The position numbers and the translations under genes are program-made. Below, piece after piece: positions 40,099-51,819 of a stretch of DNA of 64,000 bases (positions are counted from its first letter, which is position 1; the number at the start of each line of letters is the position of its first letter). The DNA comes from Sporodiniella umbellata. Lineage: Eukaryota > Mucoromycota > Mucoromycetes > Mucorales > Rhizopodaceae. The notes below the pieces were generated by a model. It made no database searches. It saw only the letters and a program-made list of their open reading frames with translations, and was not told the origin of the DNA. Location: NCBI GenBank assembly GCA_025677835.1, contig JAIXMR010000034.1:62001-126000 (forward strand). The letters run 5' to 3'.

Positions 40099-41013
40099 AT
40101 GATACCCACACCCGATTTATCACATATCAAAAAAGAAGACTACGAGAAAGTTTATGAACCAGCCGGTTGGTCATTAAAAAAAAAACAGTAGCTGGAGCTT
40201 TCTAACAGTAAAATAGAGGACACATTTTTATTGTTAGATGCACTTGAAGAAGATGAATCGTTCATTCTTTCGCTCCAGCCTAGGATCTGTTTGGAAATTG
40301 GGTAAGGTTCATTCATTTAGAATCTCAACATTGTCTGAAAATAAAAGAGTGCGTTATTGATTCCTTTCCAATCGTTCTACAATATGCACATAAGATCAGG
40401 CTCTGGTTGCGTTACTAGTTTGCTTGCAAAGATAGTAGGAAGCGCCAATGCAGGCAAGCTTTTTTTTAATGTATGTAGAAACTGACATTGAACCGAAAAT
40501 ACAGTTTTTTTTACGACAGACATCAATCCGTTTGCATGTGAAATAACTCGACAAACAGGTGCCAAAAACGATATCAAATCAGTTGAGCCAATAAGAGCAT
40601 CTCTTATCCACGGGATTTCGCCTCGCTTAAAAAACAAGTGTGATATTCTTTGCTTCAATCCTCCCTATGTTGTGACTACACCTGAAGAAGTAGGAAGTAT
40701 GGGCATTGAAGCCTCCTGGGCAGGTGGCATAGATGGTAGAGAAGTAATAGACGAGTTTCTGCCATTTGTAAAAGTAAGAGTGATGAAAACACAAAGTAAC
40801 CAAAAAAAAAAAAGCTAAATACTCTTGACCTTTTTTGTCAATCAAAAGGAACTATTGTCGCCTCGAGGAGTATTTTACTTGCTGCTTATCAGCGAAAACA
40901 AACCTAAAGAAGTAGTGGAGATCATGAAAAACACATACAGTATGTCAGCGGAGATTATGCTAGATCGTCGCGCCGGAAGAGAACGACAGTATATTTTGAA
41001 AATTCAACATTAG
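40099..41013 (+). CDS. MTQ2: MTQ2, eRF1 glutamine N5-methyltransferase (5 exons, 214 aa)
   Basis: Catalytic subunit of the Mtq2-Trm112 enzyme that methylates the Gln of the GGQ motif in release factor eRF1. Exons: 40099-40165, 40217-40301, 40395-40453, 40505-40773 and 40849-41013, giving 214 aa, the same length as human HEMK2/N6AMT1. Motifs: YEPAEDTFLLLDAL, the SAM motif LEIGSGSGCVTSLL, DINPFA and the hallmark NPPY (CFNPPYVVTTPEEVGSMG). The third intron (40454-40504) begins with GC instead of GT (AG|GCAAGC) and ends in ACAG; no GT donor in the right phase leaves an intron of workable length, so it is read as a GC-AG intron. Confidence 0.94.
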
Positions 41014-43392
41014 GGCCATTGTTGTATGTAGGCGATTAGAATAAAATTTACAGGACAATAAACAGACCGAGAAAAAAAGAGCAATTTCAGTCTCAATTTT
41101 GAAAGGTGCATTACAAACTATCAAGACATGAGCATTCTTTTTTTACAAGTGGTATCTGTTTTGTAGCTACACTCTAATTACAGTTGTTATTTGTACACGT
41201 GTGGGTCAGTCTTTTTATGTGTGCAAATGCATCAAAGATCTATTTTTATATGCATGCCTATTCCACAGAAAACAGAAGACCAAATAAAGCCTTCATTTTT
41301 CTGTAGAAGAGCAATTCGATACAAAGTATTGGCTAAGAAACCAGCATACTCTATAAAGACTGTAATTTATCCTTTTTCTCTCACAAACGTCTTGTGTATT
41401 CTAGGTTCTGCTAGGCCGCGGTCTAAATGTGCCTTGGATACAATAAAAGGCTAGCACCGTAAATACCATTGAGTATAATATCCTCGCTCCCCTTTTTCTT
41501 TTTTTTTTGCCAGAGCAATTGCTTCCTATGTAGTACAAGCTTTGGTTAGTAACTGAGGACACTATAATTCAAGCGTTTTTAAAACCGCACATATCGCCAC
41601 TATGCTTGGCTGGTAAAATTAATAAGCTATATTAAAAATAAAAAGGGAAACCGTGTGCAACATTAAATTGACTTTAGTAAGGATCTTAAGTTTGTAGTAC
41701 CGATCACTCGTGTTTGTGGCGCTGTACTCTAATTGCATAAACTATCTTCCTCAAGGCTATGCACTGTATAGGCTTACTAGCCTTAAATTTTCGTTTTTGG
41801 TTAAAAATCTTATGATTAGGGATTTGAAGAAGGGACCTGCCGGTGTGTGGATAGTTATGTTAGCATTGGAACGAGACAAAGATCGATGGTAGAGTACGCA
41901 ATAAGAAGAGACCACTGGGTAAAGTTTTAAGTCCTGGATTTTCTATACTTTTAATAACCAGCTGAAAAAAGAACGTAAGCGATAGAAGTGAGATTCTTTT
42001 GGAAACGATGCGTCGGTACTGTTGAGAGATAGTTTTGTGCCATTGAGCTTACAGAATGTATTATCTTTTTGGGTAAATATACTGTTTAGCTTTTGAGTTT
42101 CTCTCGGGTTTGAACGACGTCCATGGCATTAAACAAAGTACAAAAAAAAAAAAAAACTCCTATTCGGAAAAAAATAAAGATGCGACAAATGACCAAAAGG
42201 GAGCGTTTTATTTTCTATGAATTTGTATCCATTACCTCCCCTTGTTTGATTCTGTTATAATTTTTTCTTTTATTTTACTTTTTAAGCTCTCAAGGGGAGA
42301 AGGAGGCGGCAGTAAGAAAGAATTCCATTTTAAAAGACGATCCTATTCGAAAAAACACAAAGGATCTAAAATCCCCTTGAAAAAGGAGAGTCCAAATTCT
42401 AAGTGAGAATGCCAAATGGTATAGCAGAAAGCTACACTATTTTAAGGCTGAATGCTAAGGAAGGATTCAAATATATCTGGTAAATGATGTGATGGCCTAT
42501 TTTAACAGCTGTACACCTTAAATCTGCTATCGTTGTTATTCTAATTTTGAGATTAGACTAAAAAACCGAGTATGAGGAACAGCTCTGTGTGCCTACTCAT
42601 TATATGGAAAACCAAGCCTGGACTAGGTGAGGATGCGTTGCACTGTACTAATATTTGGTATCGATCTTGTCCTGTTGTGAACGATATAGAATTCTTTGAA
42701 TGTTTTCTTTGAGTGTAGAATATTGTTTGAGGCGTGTGTTTCTATCGGTTATAAATCCACTAGACATTCTTGCACGGAGGCTTACATTTGTTGTGCACTG
42801 AACCCGTTGAGCTTTTTCAATGTACAATCTCTGACTTCTAATACAACGCAAACCTAGCTCTATTCTTATGATAGCAGACATGTTTAGTGGTGATAAATGA
42901 TGATAATAAAGCGCTATAGAACTCCAAAGGGTAAGGTTTTTTTTCTGCTTTTGTATCCCTTGACTTTTTATGAATGCAGTGTAACACAACTCCAGAAATG
43001 GCGTAATAAAGGATTTTGAGATTTAATTTCTCATGGATGATAAAAGGGGTATGTGCTTCGGGGGTAAAGTGATACGGGTTTGGGTAACTTTAGCTAACCA
43101 ATGATTTGAAAAGTTTCTTTTTAGAAATAAATAAAAAAAAGACTAGTGGTAAACAATAGGACCCCTTCTAATGCATTTCAATATTAAAAACGGCCTGTGT
43201 TACATTGAGCAGCAGACCGTCATTGCCATCGCAACTCTTTTTCTACGCTTTTAGTCCCATCAATTTTCTACTGAAAAGGAAAAAAAGTGGCTTCTTGTTT
43301 GTGAATCAGACACCCAAAAGAATTATATTCCCTAAAAGAAAAAAAGAGTGCACGCAAATATAAGAAAATCTGACTTCGTAATTCAAGCGTCA

Positions 43393-43423
<31 letters not shown>

Positions 43424-43474
43424 CAACCTCTGAGAACTTGTAAAAAATTCTTTTCTTTTTCCCTTTTTAATCTA
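41014..43474. other. Intergenic, about 2.4 kb, no clear gene
   Basis: Lies between MTQ2 and the PH-domain gene. A probable MTQ2 poly(A) signal AATAAA is at 41040-41045. A minus-strand open frame of 113 codons at 42648-42989 has ordinary amino-acid composition but no family resemblance I can defend. A long T-tract at about 43393-43420 sits before the next gene. Confidence 0.55.
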
Positions 43475-46236
43475 ATGGGATCGATTGGTGACCTAGAAAG
43501 CACCCAATATGAAAAGCTTTGGCACCGAAAGCAATGTTCGAATCGCCTTTTTATAGGACCTTGGGATCTGAATTCTCCCACCATTTCGAATGAGCAAGCC
43601 GAGATCGATTCAGCGTATTCAGAGCAGTATAGTCAACTACAGAGGTACCATTCCTTTCCGAACACAAACATTGCTATCTTTTATCTGATAAACACCACTC
43701 TTTTTAACTAAGCTTGCCCGAGAGCACCTCCACAGTCCAGCAGCAGTTCAAACCCCCGCCTTTAGTTACACAAAGCTCAGACGGGACGAGTTTTATTACT
43801 GCCAGATCAAAAAACACCAATGTCAGCAGTGGCGTGTTTAGTCCATTCCAATCCGAGGATCTTTACGGAAGCGATGAAGAGGATGAATGCGGTCTATTGG
43901 GATACGGTACGAGCGATATTGCCAGCGCCACGCATGATCTATCGCTCGATCGAGCCTCGACACACACCGTTCGACCCAACCCAAAGCCCCCTTTGTTTTC
44001 TTTCACTAGCCAGTTACCTCAGACGACCACCGCCATCGACTCACACTTGGCAAAACCCACACACATTTTAAAAAAGAACAGACAGAGGCTTGAAAGCCGC
44101 GCTTTGCTTTGGAAGCAAGCTGGAAGTCTTTTTATCTCTAGAAAGCGAACCCACCCACCCGAGCAGCTTATTGCCCAGGCCACAGGAGCAACGCTAAAGC
44201 AAGGTCCTGTGGTATGCATGAGAACAGTGACAGATCGCATCGGATCTGGGCCCACTCGTTATAAAGCATCCAAGGAGTCCAGATATAGCCTGCTTACAGA
44301 GAAATGGAAGCAGGTTGAATTGGTTTTGACCCGATCCTATATTTCAGCCTATTCATCTTCTGTAAGTATTCGTTTTTGAAAACAAACATTTGACTAACAA
44401 GTGTTTGTAGACCCTTTTTTGGCCCAAACACCGCCTGGAGTATCGGATCCATTTTGATGGAGCTCGTAAACCCAAAGGACTCGAGCTCTTTTTGTTTTCA
44501 CCGATCGACTACACTTTTGGTTTAAGATACCCTTCCATGGCAGGAAAGATACCCACAACGGTGGTGTTGCTGTTCAAAGCCCGGACCTTTTTGCAATGTC
44601 AAGAATGGTATATGCAGCTCTACAGGATCCTTCCGGCCAGTGCCAAACGGCCGTTTCCTCCCTTCTGTGAGGTGTATATCCCGAAGGTAGATCTAACTCT
44701 GAATTTACCCTTAGAAGAAACTGAGGGCTGTTACGACATCACCCTACATGATGTCAAAAACGCGGTACTGTCTGTTATCGAGGCAGACGGCCACGAAATC
44801 CTAGACGAAGATGCACTCTGTCTTTGCTGGTCTACCAAAGAGCGTGTGGAATGGAAGCAGTCCACGATGGAAGACGGAAGTACGGACAGCGCCATCTGCC
44901 CGCAGAGCATCGAACGCACCCATCGACTGGAATTGAGGCAGGTCGAACACAGCCCTACCACCCTCTTACTTAATCAAGATATTACGCTTAAAGAACCCAT
45001 GCCGGTCGAAGGCTTTTTGGTCTGCACTAGCAATTTCTTTGGGCTGGCAGTACGAATGGCTCGGCGCCCACAGTACTTTGCCTCATTTGACCAGTACCTT
45101 CTCTCTATACCCTCCCTTAAAGTGACGGAGCCTACGGCTGATGCTGTTGTCGCCTTTCCAGACACACGCATACCCGACCGGTTACGTACCGTACCTCACC
45201 TGAGATTTCTTTCCCCTTACGCCCACCCGACAGCTTCTATCGTGGAGGGGGAAATCCAGCGCCGAATGAGTCTCTTGACAGAATCTAAAGGGATGATCGA
45301 CCTGACCGAAGTATCCTTTGTACGTCGGCGGTTTCATACAGATACGCCTGTAGCCGATGACAGCCAGACCGGCATGCTTCGCCCTTACCTTCATGAGACA
45401 CCGTCCTGCACGCTGGAGCTGATCATGGAAAACGGCCTTCATGTCCAATTCGAGGCCTACTCGGCTCAAACCTGTGAAGTCTGGGCTCATTCACTATCGC
45501 AGCTGGTGTTGTATTGGAAAGCCAGAAAGGAAGCCAAGGGAGAAGCCCATCTTCAGAAACAGATGGCTGACTCTCTACTCAACGAAAAGAACGATACCAC
45601 CTTTGGGTGTTGTCATGACGATGGCAGCGACAGCGCGCGAGCAGATACGCGTATCTGGAGCTTTTGTCTTTACGATCAATGCCGTGATGTTGTGGTAAAT
45701 AGACATCACTTTTTCTTTATTTTAGTCTAAAGCGTCTTTCTTAGAAATCAGGCATTCTTTATTATAAACCACACCATCGAGGAACCTACACTAAAAAGTT
45801 CTTTATTCTGGCTGCGAACGGCTGGCTATTGTTTTTTGATGTCTTCAACCGCATGGTTCAAAAGAAATCCAACCATCATGAGCGAAAAGGAGCGGTTGAT
45901 ATTGCAGGATGTTACTTTTATTCGGGTGTAGACTGTAGCAAAAAGCGAAAAGGTTCGAATATGGCCAAGGTGTATGAAAGCCACCTCAAAGCCTATTCCA
46001 GTGGCCTGGTCACTCACGACACGCCTATGACCTGTGTCTTTTCCATCTGGAAGCCGGCCATTCGAAAGTACTTTAGTCCAAAGCAACAACGACTTCGGGT
46101 TTATCATCAAGATCAAAGACTCAATCCCAAAGGTCAGAACATTATGTTTCTGGCCCAAAGTCAAGGTGAAAAAGAAGAATGGCTCTATGCTCTCAACAGT
46201 GTAGCTGAGCATATGATGCAGGCATCCTCTCCTTAA
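43475..46236 (+). CDS. Spo71/Mug56-like pleckstrin-homology domain protein (4 exons, 864 aa)
   Basis: Large protein of the fungal Spo71/meiotically up-regulated PH family, which in yeast acts in prospore-membrane growth at the membrane. Exons: 43475-43644, 43713-44361, 44411-45694 and 45745-46236, in phase. The N-terminal block (LFIGPWDLNSPTISNEQAEI) resembles the Spo7-2 N-terminal domain. About 60-160 is disordered, two PH-like regions lie around 200-330 and 450-600, and the C-terminal PH domain includes GILYYKPHHRGTYTKKFFIL and ends with EKEEWLYALNSVAEHM, whose Trp fits the PH C-terminal helix. The coding DNA is clearly less A/T-rich than its surroundings. Its role in a non-yeast fungus is inferred only from family. 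Confidence 0.82.
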
Positions 46237-46239
46237 ACC

Positions 46240-46243
46240 ATAC

Positions 46244-46275
<32 letters not shown>
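46240..46275. repeat. TA dinucleotide microsatellite
   Basis: A run of TA repeats starts just after the stop of the PH-domain gene, followed at about 46420-46450 by GT/GTAT repeats. It lies in the 3' untranslated or intergenic region before the convergent TOM6-like gene. Confidence 0.8.
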
Positions 46276-46283
<8 letters not shown>

Positions 46284-46541
46284 ACACCTACAACCTATTC
46301 CTAATAACTATTTCCATTGAATATATAATCATTCATCATCCTCGTCATAATAAAAAAATCCCCCCAAAAAAAGAAAAAGAAAAATTCTATACGCATGTCT
46401 GTATTGGCGTGTGTGCGTGTGTATATGTATATATATGTGTGTGTGTGTGCGTGTTTATACAATAATAAAAGTTTGGCGGCATTTTTTTAAAAAAAATAAA
46501 AGGATCCATCCAATCAGCGATTCAAGTGTTGGTGGTGTTCT

Positions 46542-46715
46542 TTAAACGGCCAAGAGTTCACCCCAGTTACGAAGAAAGACAATGGCACCAGTGAAGACAG
46601 TGACAGAAAGAGCAACGTTTAAGTTTCCTTGACGCTTTTCGGGAGAGAAGAGTTCGGATTTGATGGCTTGCAAGAAAGATGATCCTTCTTTTTGTTCTAA
46701 TTGACGTCTATCCAT
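46542..46715 (-). CDS. Small single-pass membrane protein, TOM6-like (57 aa)
   Basis: An intact single-exon frame of 57 residues. A polar N-terminus (MDRRQLEQKEGSSFLQ) leads to a KSELFSPEKRQGN block, then one hydrophobic segment (LNVALSVTVFTGAIVFL), ending RNWGELLAV. The layout matches fungal Tom6, a tail-anchored subunit that stabilises the TOM import pore in the mitochondrial outer membrane: a short S-x-E-(N/K) block, one membrane helix and a C-terminal WGE-like end. That likeness is from memory and the protein is short, so the assignment is moderate. The ATG is followed by regular codon use, the frame is flanked by A/T-rich leader sequence, and the gene is tandem with HGH1. Confidence 0.65.
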   Translation of the reverse strand: MDRRQLEQKEGSSFLQAIKSELFSPEKRQGNLNVALSVTVFTGAIVFLRNWGELLAV

Positions 46716-46848
46716 TATGACTCAGGTCTTTTTGATTGGGAAAAGAAAAAAAAAAAAAAAAAAAAAAAAAACTGAAGGGGGTTTAAAAGAATAGTCACAT
46801 TAGCTCAAAAAAAAAAAAAAAAAAAAAAAAAGTAATAGAAAAAAATGT

Positions 46849-48226
46849 TTATGCAATTTCTTCAATGACCAAATCCTCGTCCTCTTCCTCGTCAGGTTCC
46901 AATTCAGTGATCTCAGGGCCATTTTCGTCACGGATAAGCATGTCCACAACAGATACACATTTTTCCTTGATTTCTTCATCTGTTTCTTGGGCATGAAGCT
47001 TTTGAATCACACGATATACTTGCTTCTTTCTCAAATATTCACGACCATAAAGGGTGGAGGTCAACAAGATCACGGCTTCTACAAGCATAGCACGCAACAT
47101 ATTATCCACCTCACGTTTCTAATAAGGGTTTTTCTTTCAGCTTTTTGTTTGATTCTGATTTTAGTTTACCTTGTCATCACCCAATAATTGGATTTCCTCG
47201 GGGAATTGTTCAAATTCCTCCATATCGTACTCTTCGCTACCACATAGAGGCAGCAGAATAAAAGGTAATGCGTTAATTTGATCTGTTTCCAAGAGTCGTG
47301 TGTGTTCTCTTGTCTCAAAACAGCAGTTTTTCAATACGGTGATGATACCGCCCCGACGGATGATGTTGGGATCCTCCGTAAAGATTTGTAATTTAGAAAG
47401 GGGCGACAGGCTATCAGCGCCTGCAGGTTCAATCATAAACACACGGCCTGCGCGGAGACCCGAGAGGTTGGAAAACACGCTGGCCAAAAAGTGGTATTCA
47501 GCTTCAGGGTTGTACTCTTTTTTGTAGCCCTTGTGAAATGCTTCTACCAAATGGTCCAGCATACGCGTGGATTGGCTCAGACCTTCGACGGGCTCAGCCT
47601 TCATCTGGATTAGCTTTCCACAGGCAGATTCGTTTTTGGTCATGTTGGATAACAACATGCAGGCAAGATCGGCCAATACAGATTTATCGTTCTATAGAGA
47701 TCATTGGAATATCAGACAAAACGTCCAATCAAGTTCAATCCTATTCATATCACCCACTTACTGCGATCAACAGACAAATATACTTGACAAAACTCTCATC
47801 ATCCAATTCGTCTTGGACTGTGGGATCGCTGGATAAATTGATCAAACAACGGAGGGCATCGTGTGCAGTAACCTGAAATAAAGAATGAGTTTTTTGGAGA
47901 GCGAATCGTTGCTTTATTTACAGGGTCTTCTCGACAAAGAGCTTTAAGATCTTTACACACTGTTTGTTTTTGCTCCATTAATATAGGTCGGTATGGGTTG
48001 TCATTGGGTGTATATGGTACAATGTGATGAAGTGCAATGGCACGGATCTACTTTCAAGTGTCAAATCATGACTTCTTTTTGTTTTTTTTTTTTTTACCTC
48101 TAAAGCAGGTTGATGCAAGAAAGGAATGAGCTACAAAATGTTTAGCTGGGGATCTCTCTTTTTTTTTTGGGGTTAAAAAAACTCTCGATGCCTTGTTCAA
48201 TTTACTTCTCGGATTTGTTGCTCCAT
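46849..48226 (-). CDS. HGH1: HGH1 homologue, eEF2-folding cochaperone (6 exons, 360 aa)
   Basis: Armadillo-repeat protein of the HGH1/FAM203 family, which brings the chaperonin TRiC and Hsp90 cochaperones to nascent eEF2. Exons: 48226-48206, 48130-48098, 48047-47922, 47872-47762, 47691-47170 and 47118-46849, all phase 0, giving 360 aa (yeast Hgh1 is 394). Recognisable blocks are IPFLHQPALEIRAIALHHIV, ALRCLINLSSD, LADLACMLLSNMTKNESACG, FLASVFSNLSGLRAGR, GGIITVLKNCCFETREH, the PLCGSEEYDMEE block and LYGREYLRKKQVY. The C-terminus is acidic (EPDEEEDEDLVIEE). All introns falling between whole codons is tidy and supports the model. The first exon codes only seven residues. Confidence 0.93.
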
Positions 48227-50602
48227 GGCTTCGGTTTGAAATAAATTGAAAGAAACAATTTTGGCCTAAACTGTTCAGAAGTACTTTTTTTTTTTTTGCC
48301 CGTCAATACGTGACTGCCAAAATACAATAAAGGGTGTTTCTGAACAGTTAGTAATTGTGTGTCTAGAAAATTCTTTTTGAAGCGTAAAATGAAATGCAGT
48401 TTAGACTATAGAACTACTAGACTAAGCTATTATTCTTTTTTTAAAAAAAAAAAAACACCCAATTGGCGGTTGTATGGAATATTTGAGATGTACCTATTCA
48501 CCGACGTATTGCTTGCACCTCCAAAAGGTTACAAGCTATAATCGGTTTGAGCTTATTGCTGTACTTATTCCAATCCTTACTATCTTCATAGCCTATCAAA
48601 GCTGACTTTCTCAGGTATGTACAACCCACCATAATATAAGCTCCGTCGGTGGAGGTCAATGCATTAAAGACCTTTTCAAACTTTGGTGGGGGACAGGAAG
48701 AGCTTCCGCGTTACTATATCGTTTTTTACCTACTAGTTTTGTAAGAAAAAGAAAAAAAAACATTTGGTATTTAAAGAACAATTAACGAATGTCAAGTCCG
48801 TTCACTAAGAGCGCTTCCTTTTTGTTACTGTTTAAGTTTATTTAGTGTTTCAGCTCTCGTTCGATTGGTCTTGAGCTTCTCTAAGAAAAGAAAGTTTACT
48901 TTCCCCCTTAAAAACAAATATAAACTATACCAAAACAGTAATGCCTATGTGAGAAAAAAAAAGACACTTGTCAGTTTCACCGATCAACCAAGGAAGTACC
49001 AAAATAAGGAGAAATCAACTTTAAGTAAGACAAACCTTATATTAGTTCAAATCTTAAAAAATAGAAACAAGACCGATCACAAAGTCAATCTACATACGCT
49101 TTATCAGAGCCAAAACAGAAAGGAGATCTTTTTTAAGATTTATGAACAATTTTGGCAGAGGCAATTATCTCAACACAAGCGCCTACAAAATAACAGTTGG
49201 CTTAAAAGGCTACATACATCATAGACCTGTCTTGGATACGCAAGAATATGAACAGAAACACTAAGACGTATACTCTTAATAAATTACGGCCATTGAGCTG
49301 AACTATTATTTTTTAAATATGCTAAGGGCATAGACATATACCCAGTATAAGCTGGCCAGGTCTGTGTTGACTTGAAGCTTTATTGACCCACGTTCCGTTT
49401 ACGCCCGTACTGTTAAAAGTACAAAATCAAACCGATAGCAAAGTCTTGATGTCTATTCTACCATGCTCTATACTCTCATACAATGGCCATAACATGTTTC
49501 CGATTACCATATATTATTCAGGATTGGAAGCGCAATACCAAGAGGGTCCACAGGTAGTCAGTTCCTTTTTTCCAGATAGGGATGGAGCGAACATTGTCTG
49601 CTGGTTTCTCTAGCTTTGCAGATTAACGAATAAGAAAAGAAGTGGCTGATGACTGTGACATTAAAAAAACAGCCATGATGTATCCCATTACATAAACGTT
49701 AATTTGTTTATCATTTCACTTTATGTACGTGTACTCCTTACAATGCCTATTGGCTTCAACAAGCTTATTATATCTTAATCCCACTTCTCACCTCAATGAT
49801 AGTAAAAAAAAAAGAAAAGAAAGAAAAACATTTGTAAAGAACAACCCGGATATCAGATGTATGCTATTTCATGTTCAAAGTATTACTAAGTAGGTTGTTC
49901 CTTCTCCTCCTCACCTTATTTTTTTTTTTGCCTTTTCCTTCCTATTTCTCTTGAGCTGCGAAGATAAACAAAATTTTCAAGTTGTTTTTTGTTAGATATT
50001 TGCGCCAAAACAAAGCAAACAATAAAATAACAAGTTAACAACCACCCCTTCAGATATATGTAGCAAATTTTGTCTACAGACAGTGAAAGCGTTGCATAGA
50101 AAAATCCGAGTTTTATCTAGCAAGCAATTATGACATGATTTTTATTAATACACCAGGAAACAGTCTTGTTCTACAATAAGGAGGCGAAAGACGAGGCTTT
50201 GTAATAGACTAAACTCTATTTCGTTACACATCCTGTATTCAAAGGCAGCGGAAGGCAGAGCAGTCTAATTGACAGTACGTTTTAATAAAGCTGTCAATGA
50301 GCTTATACAATGATTTTGTTGATTGAGCTTGAGCCTAGAACTGGTCTTGTACGTGAACGATCAAACGATGATGTAGACCCTACTTCCTAGTTGTTATACG
50401 TTTTGTTATTGTTTTTAAATGACCCGGAATAAATTCCGGGAATGTTATAGTTTCACAAGTCCAACCGGATTAAAGAAACATGAAAAACAAAACAAACATG
50501 CAAAAATAGGCGGGGTTTGAGACAAGAGTGTTAAAGAAGAATGTATGGGGTCCAGTGTGAACAGGTGCTTTAATATAGAAATACAAAATTTACATGAATT
50601 TA
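48227..50602. other. Intergenic, about 2.4 kb, no clear gene
   Basis: Upstream of HGH1 and downstream of the P-loop kinase. It contains a 119-codon frame without ATG start support at 48865-49224 and a 76-codon frame at 49383-49613, neither recognisable. A perfect 8-bp hairpin lies at 50423-50440. The HGH1 promoter must lie at the left end. Confidence 0.55.
50423..50440. repeat. Perfect short hairpin CCCGGAAT-AA-ATTCCGGG
   Basis: An 8-bp perfect inverted repeat with a 2-base spacer, unusually G/C-rich for this A/T-rich DNA. It is 163 bp beyond the stop of the minus-strand kinase gene, so it could be a 3' element, a protein-binding palindrome or chance. Confidence 0.6.
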
Positions 50603-51268
50603 TTATGAAAGCAATGGTGATTGATCAAGTGATTCCAGTATATGATCAATGCGCTGAAGAGTGTAAACAGAATCTTGGCCAGGCGGAAGATAAAGAATTC
50701 TCTGTAAACCTTCTTGAACTGTTTCTGTAGGGGGATAATAGTTTTTTACAAACTTGTGCAAGATCATGACACCCTTATCCCCCTCTACTCCTGTTGGGTG
50801 TTTCTCTCTAACCTTGACACGGCTCATACATTCCTATTGTCTTGACGTATTAAAAACAAAAACAAAAAATAGTTTTAGTTGCTTTTCTTTTTCTTTTACT
50901 TGTTTGGTTGTTGTCAACACAATGCAGTTAATGGGTACATTGTACTCTTGAGCTAGTTCAATCCACGTCTTTCTTTGTTGCACATCAAAGTTACAACGAT
51001 CAACAACAACATTAGCTTCTTCTTTCAAAAAGCGTTTCATGTGCATCTGACAGGCCTTTCGTGAGCCCATGTCATCTTGATTAACACGTTTCCAATTCTA
51101 TTTTTTAGAGTTAAAACTTAAATCTCCAAGTCTTTTGGCATTCATTCTTTGTATACAAGAAAAAAAAAGAGAGACAAAGCTTACAGGTTTAAAGTGTACA
51201 AGTGCTTCGGCAAACGTGCTTTTTCCTGAAGCAGGTAGGCCTACTAATAATATGATGCGATTAGACAT
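50603..51268 (-). CDS. P-loop kinase of the PNKP-kinase/AAA_33 type (3 exons, 170 aa)
   Basis: Small ATP-binding kinase-like protein. Exons: 51268-51185, 51097-50900 and 50833-50603, all phase 0. Walker A is at the very N-terminus (LLVGLPASGKST), followed by NQDDMGSRKACQ and the DRCN motif (VVVDRCNFDVQQRKTW), as in the kinase half of polynucleotide kinases and aprataxin-linked kinase domains. The segment CIVLTTTKQECMSRVKVREKHPTG carries the lid arginines. It lacks any phosphatase or histidine-triad domain, so it is a stand-alone kinase domain. The substrate is unknown; a nucleic-acid end or a nucleotide is suggested only by family. It is divergent from the bZIP gene. Confidence 0.82.
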
Positions 51269-51819
51269 AAGAAATTAACGCAGAAATCTTTTTTTTTTTT
51301 TTGGGTGTATGTTCATGCCTAAGTCGGTATTCGAATATGGTATATGCTTTTGTTTACATTTAACACATACACAAAAACTAATGAAGTTTGTATAATGAAA
51401 AGTAAAGAAAGAGCCAAAAAAAAAAAAATAGAAATTCAAAACAGAGGTTTATGTATGCTCTGCACTTTCCTGGTTTTTATTTGTGAGAAAGGGCTATTTA
51501 TATGTTTTATAGCGCTTCATGTATTCTTTGTTAGAAAAAAGAAATGCACTTTGGGTGCTAACCCAAAAAGTCAATATTTAAAGGGAAAGAGGGAAAAAAA
51601 TAAATAAAAGGAGTATAGTGGGGAGAAACAGAGACGATTGATTTGTAGCAAAAACAAGGGGTTTTTTGTATATTTGGATATATTTATACGAATGTGTGTG
51701 TCGTATAAACCTTGTTTTGTTATTTTTTGAAACTCCATCTTCTTTTAATGAAATCTCATTTAATCATTTTTGGATTTGTTTCTCTCTTTCTTTTTACACC
51801 CAAAAAAAAAAAAAAAAGA
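51269..51819. promoter_or_regulatory. Divergent intergenic region, P-loop kinase / bZIP gene
   Basis: About 550 bp holding both promoters and leaders. T-tract at 51290-51302 and A-tract at 51801-51817 just before the bZIP ATG. An upstream in-frame ATG at 51748 exists; the downstream ATG at 51820 is preferred because the intervening codons are a hydrophobic and lysine-run leader. Confidence 0.5.

Noticed and set aside
42648..42989. A 113-codon minus-strand frame containing a KAQRVQ-like block, reminiscent of retroelement proteins
   Set aside because: No catalytic motif (such as FADD) was found nearby, and the frame starts without ATG support. Probably chance or too decayed to name.
48865..49224. 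A 119-codon plus-strand frame, Lys- and Asn-rich
   Set aside because: It begins at TTG, has A/T-driven composition and no recognisable motif or splice partner.
49383..49613. A 76-codon frame with balanced composition in the 48.2-50.6 kb gap
   Set aside because: No ATG start, no flanking exon and no family resemblance; insufficient support for a gene or a relic.
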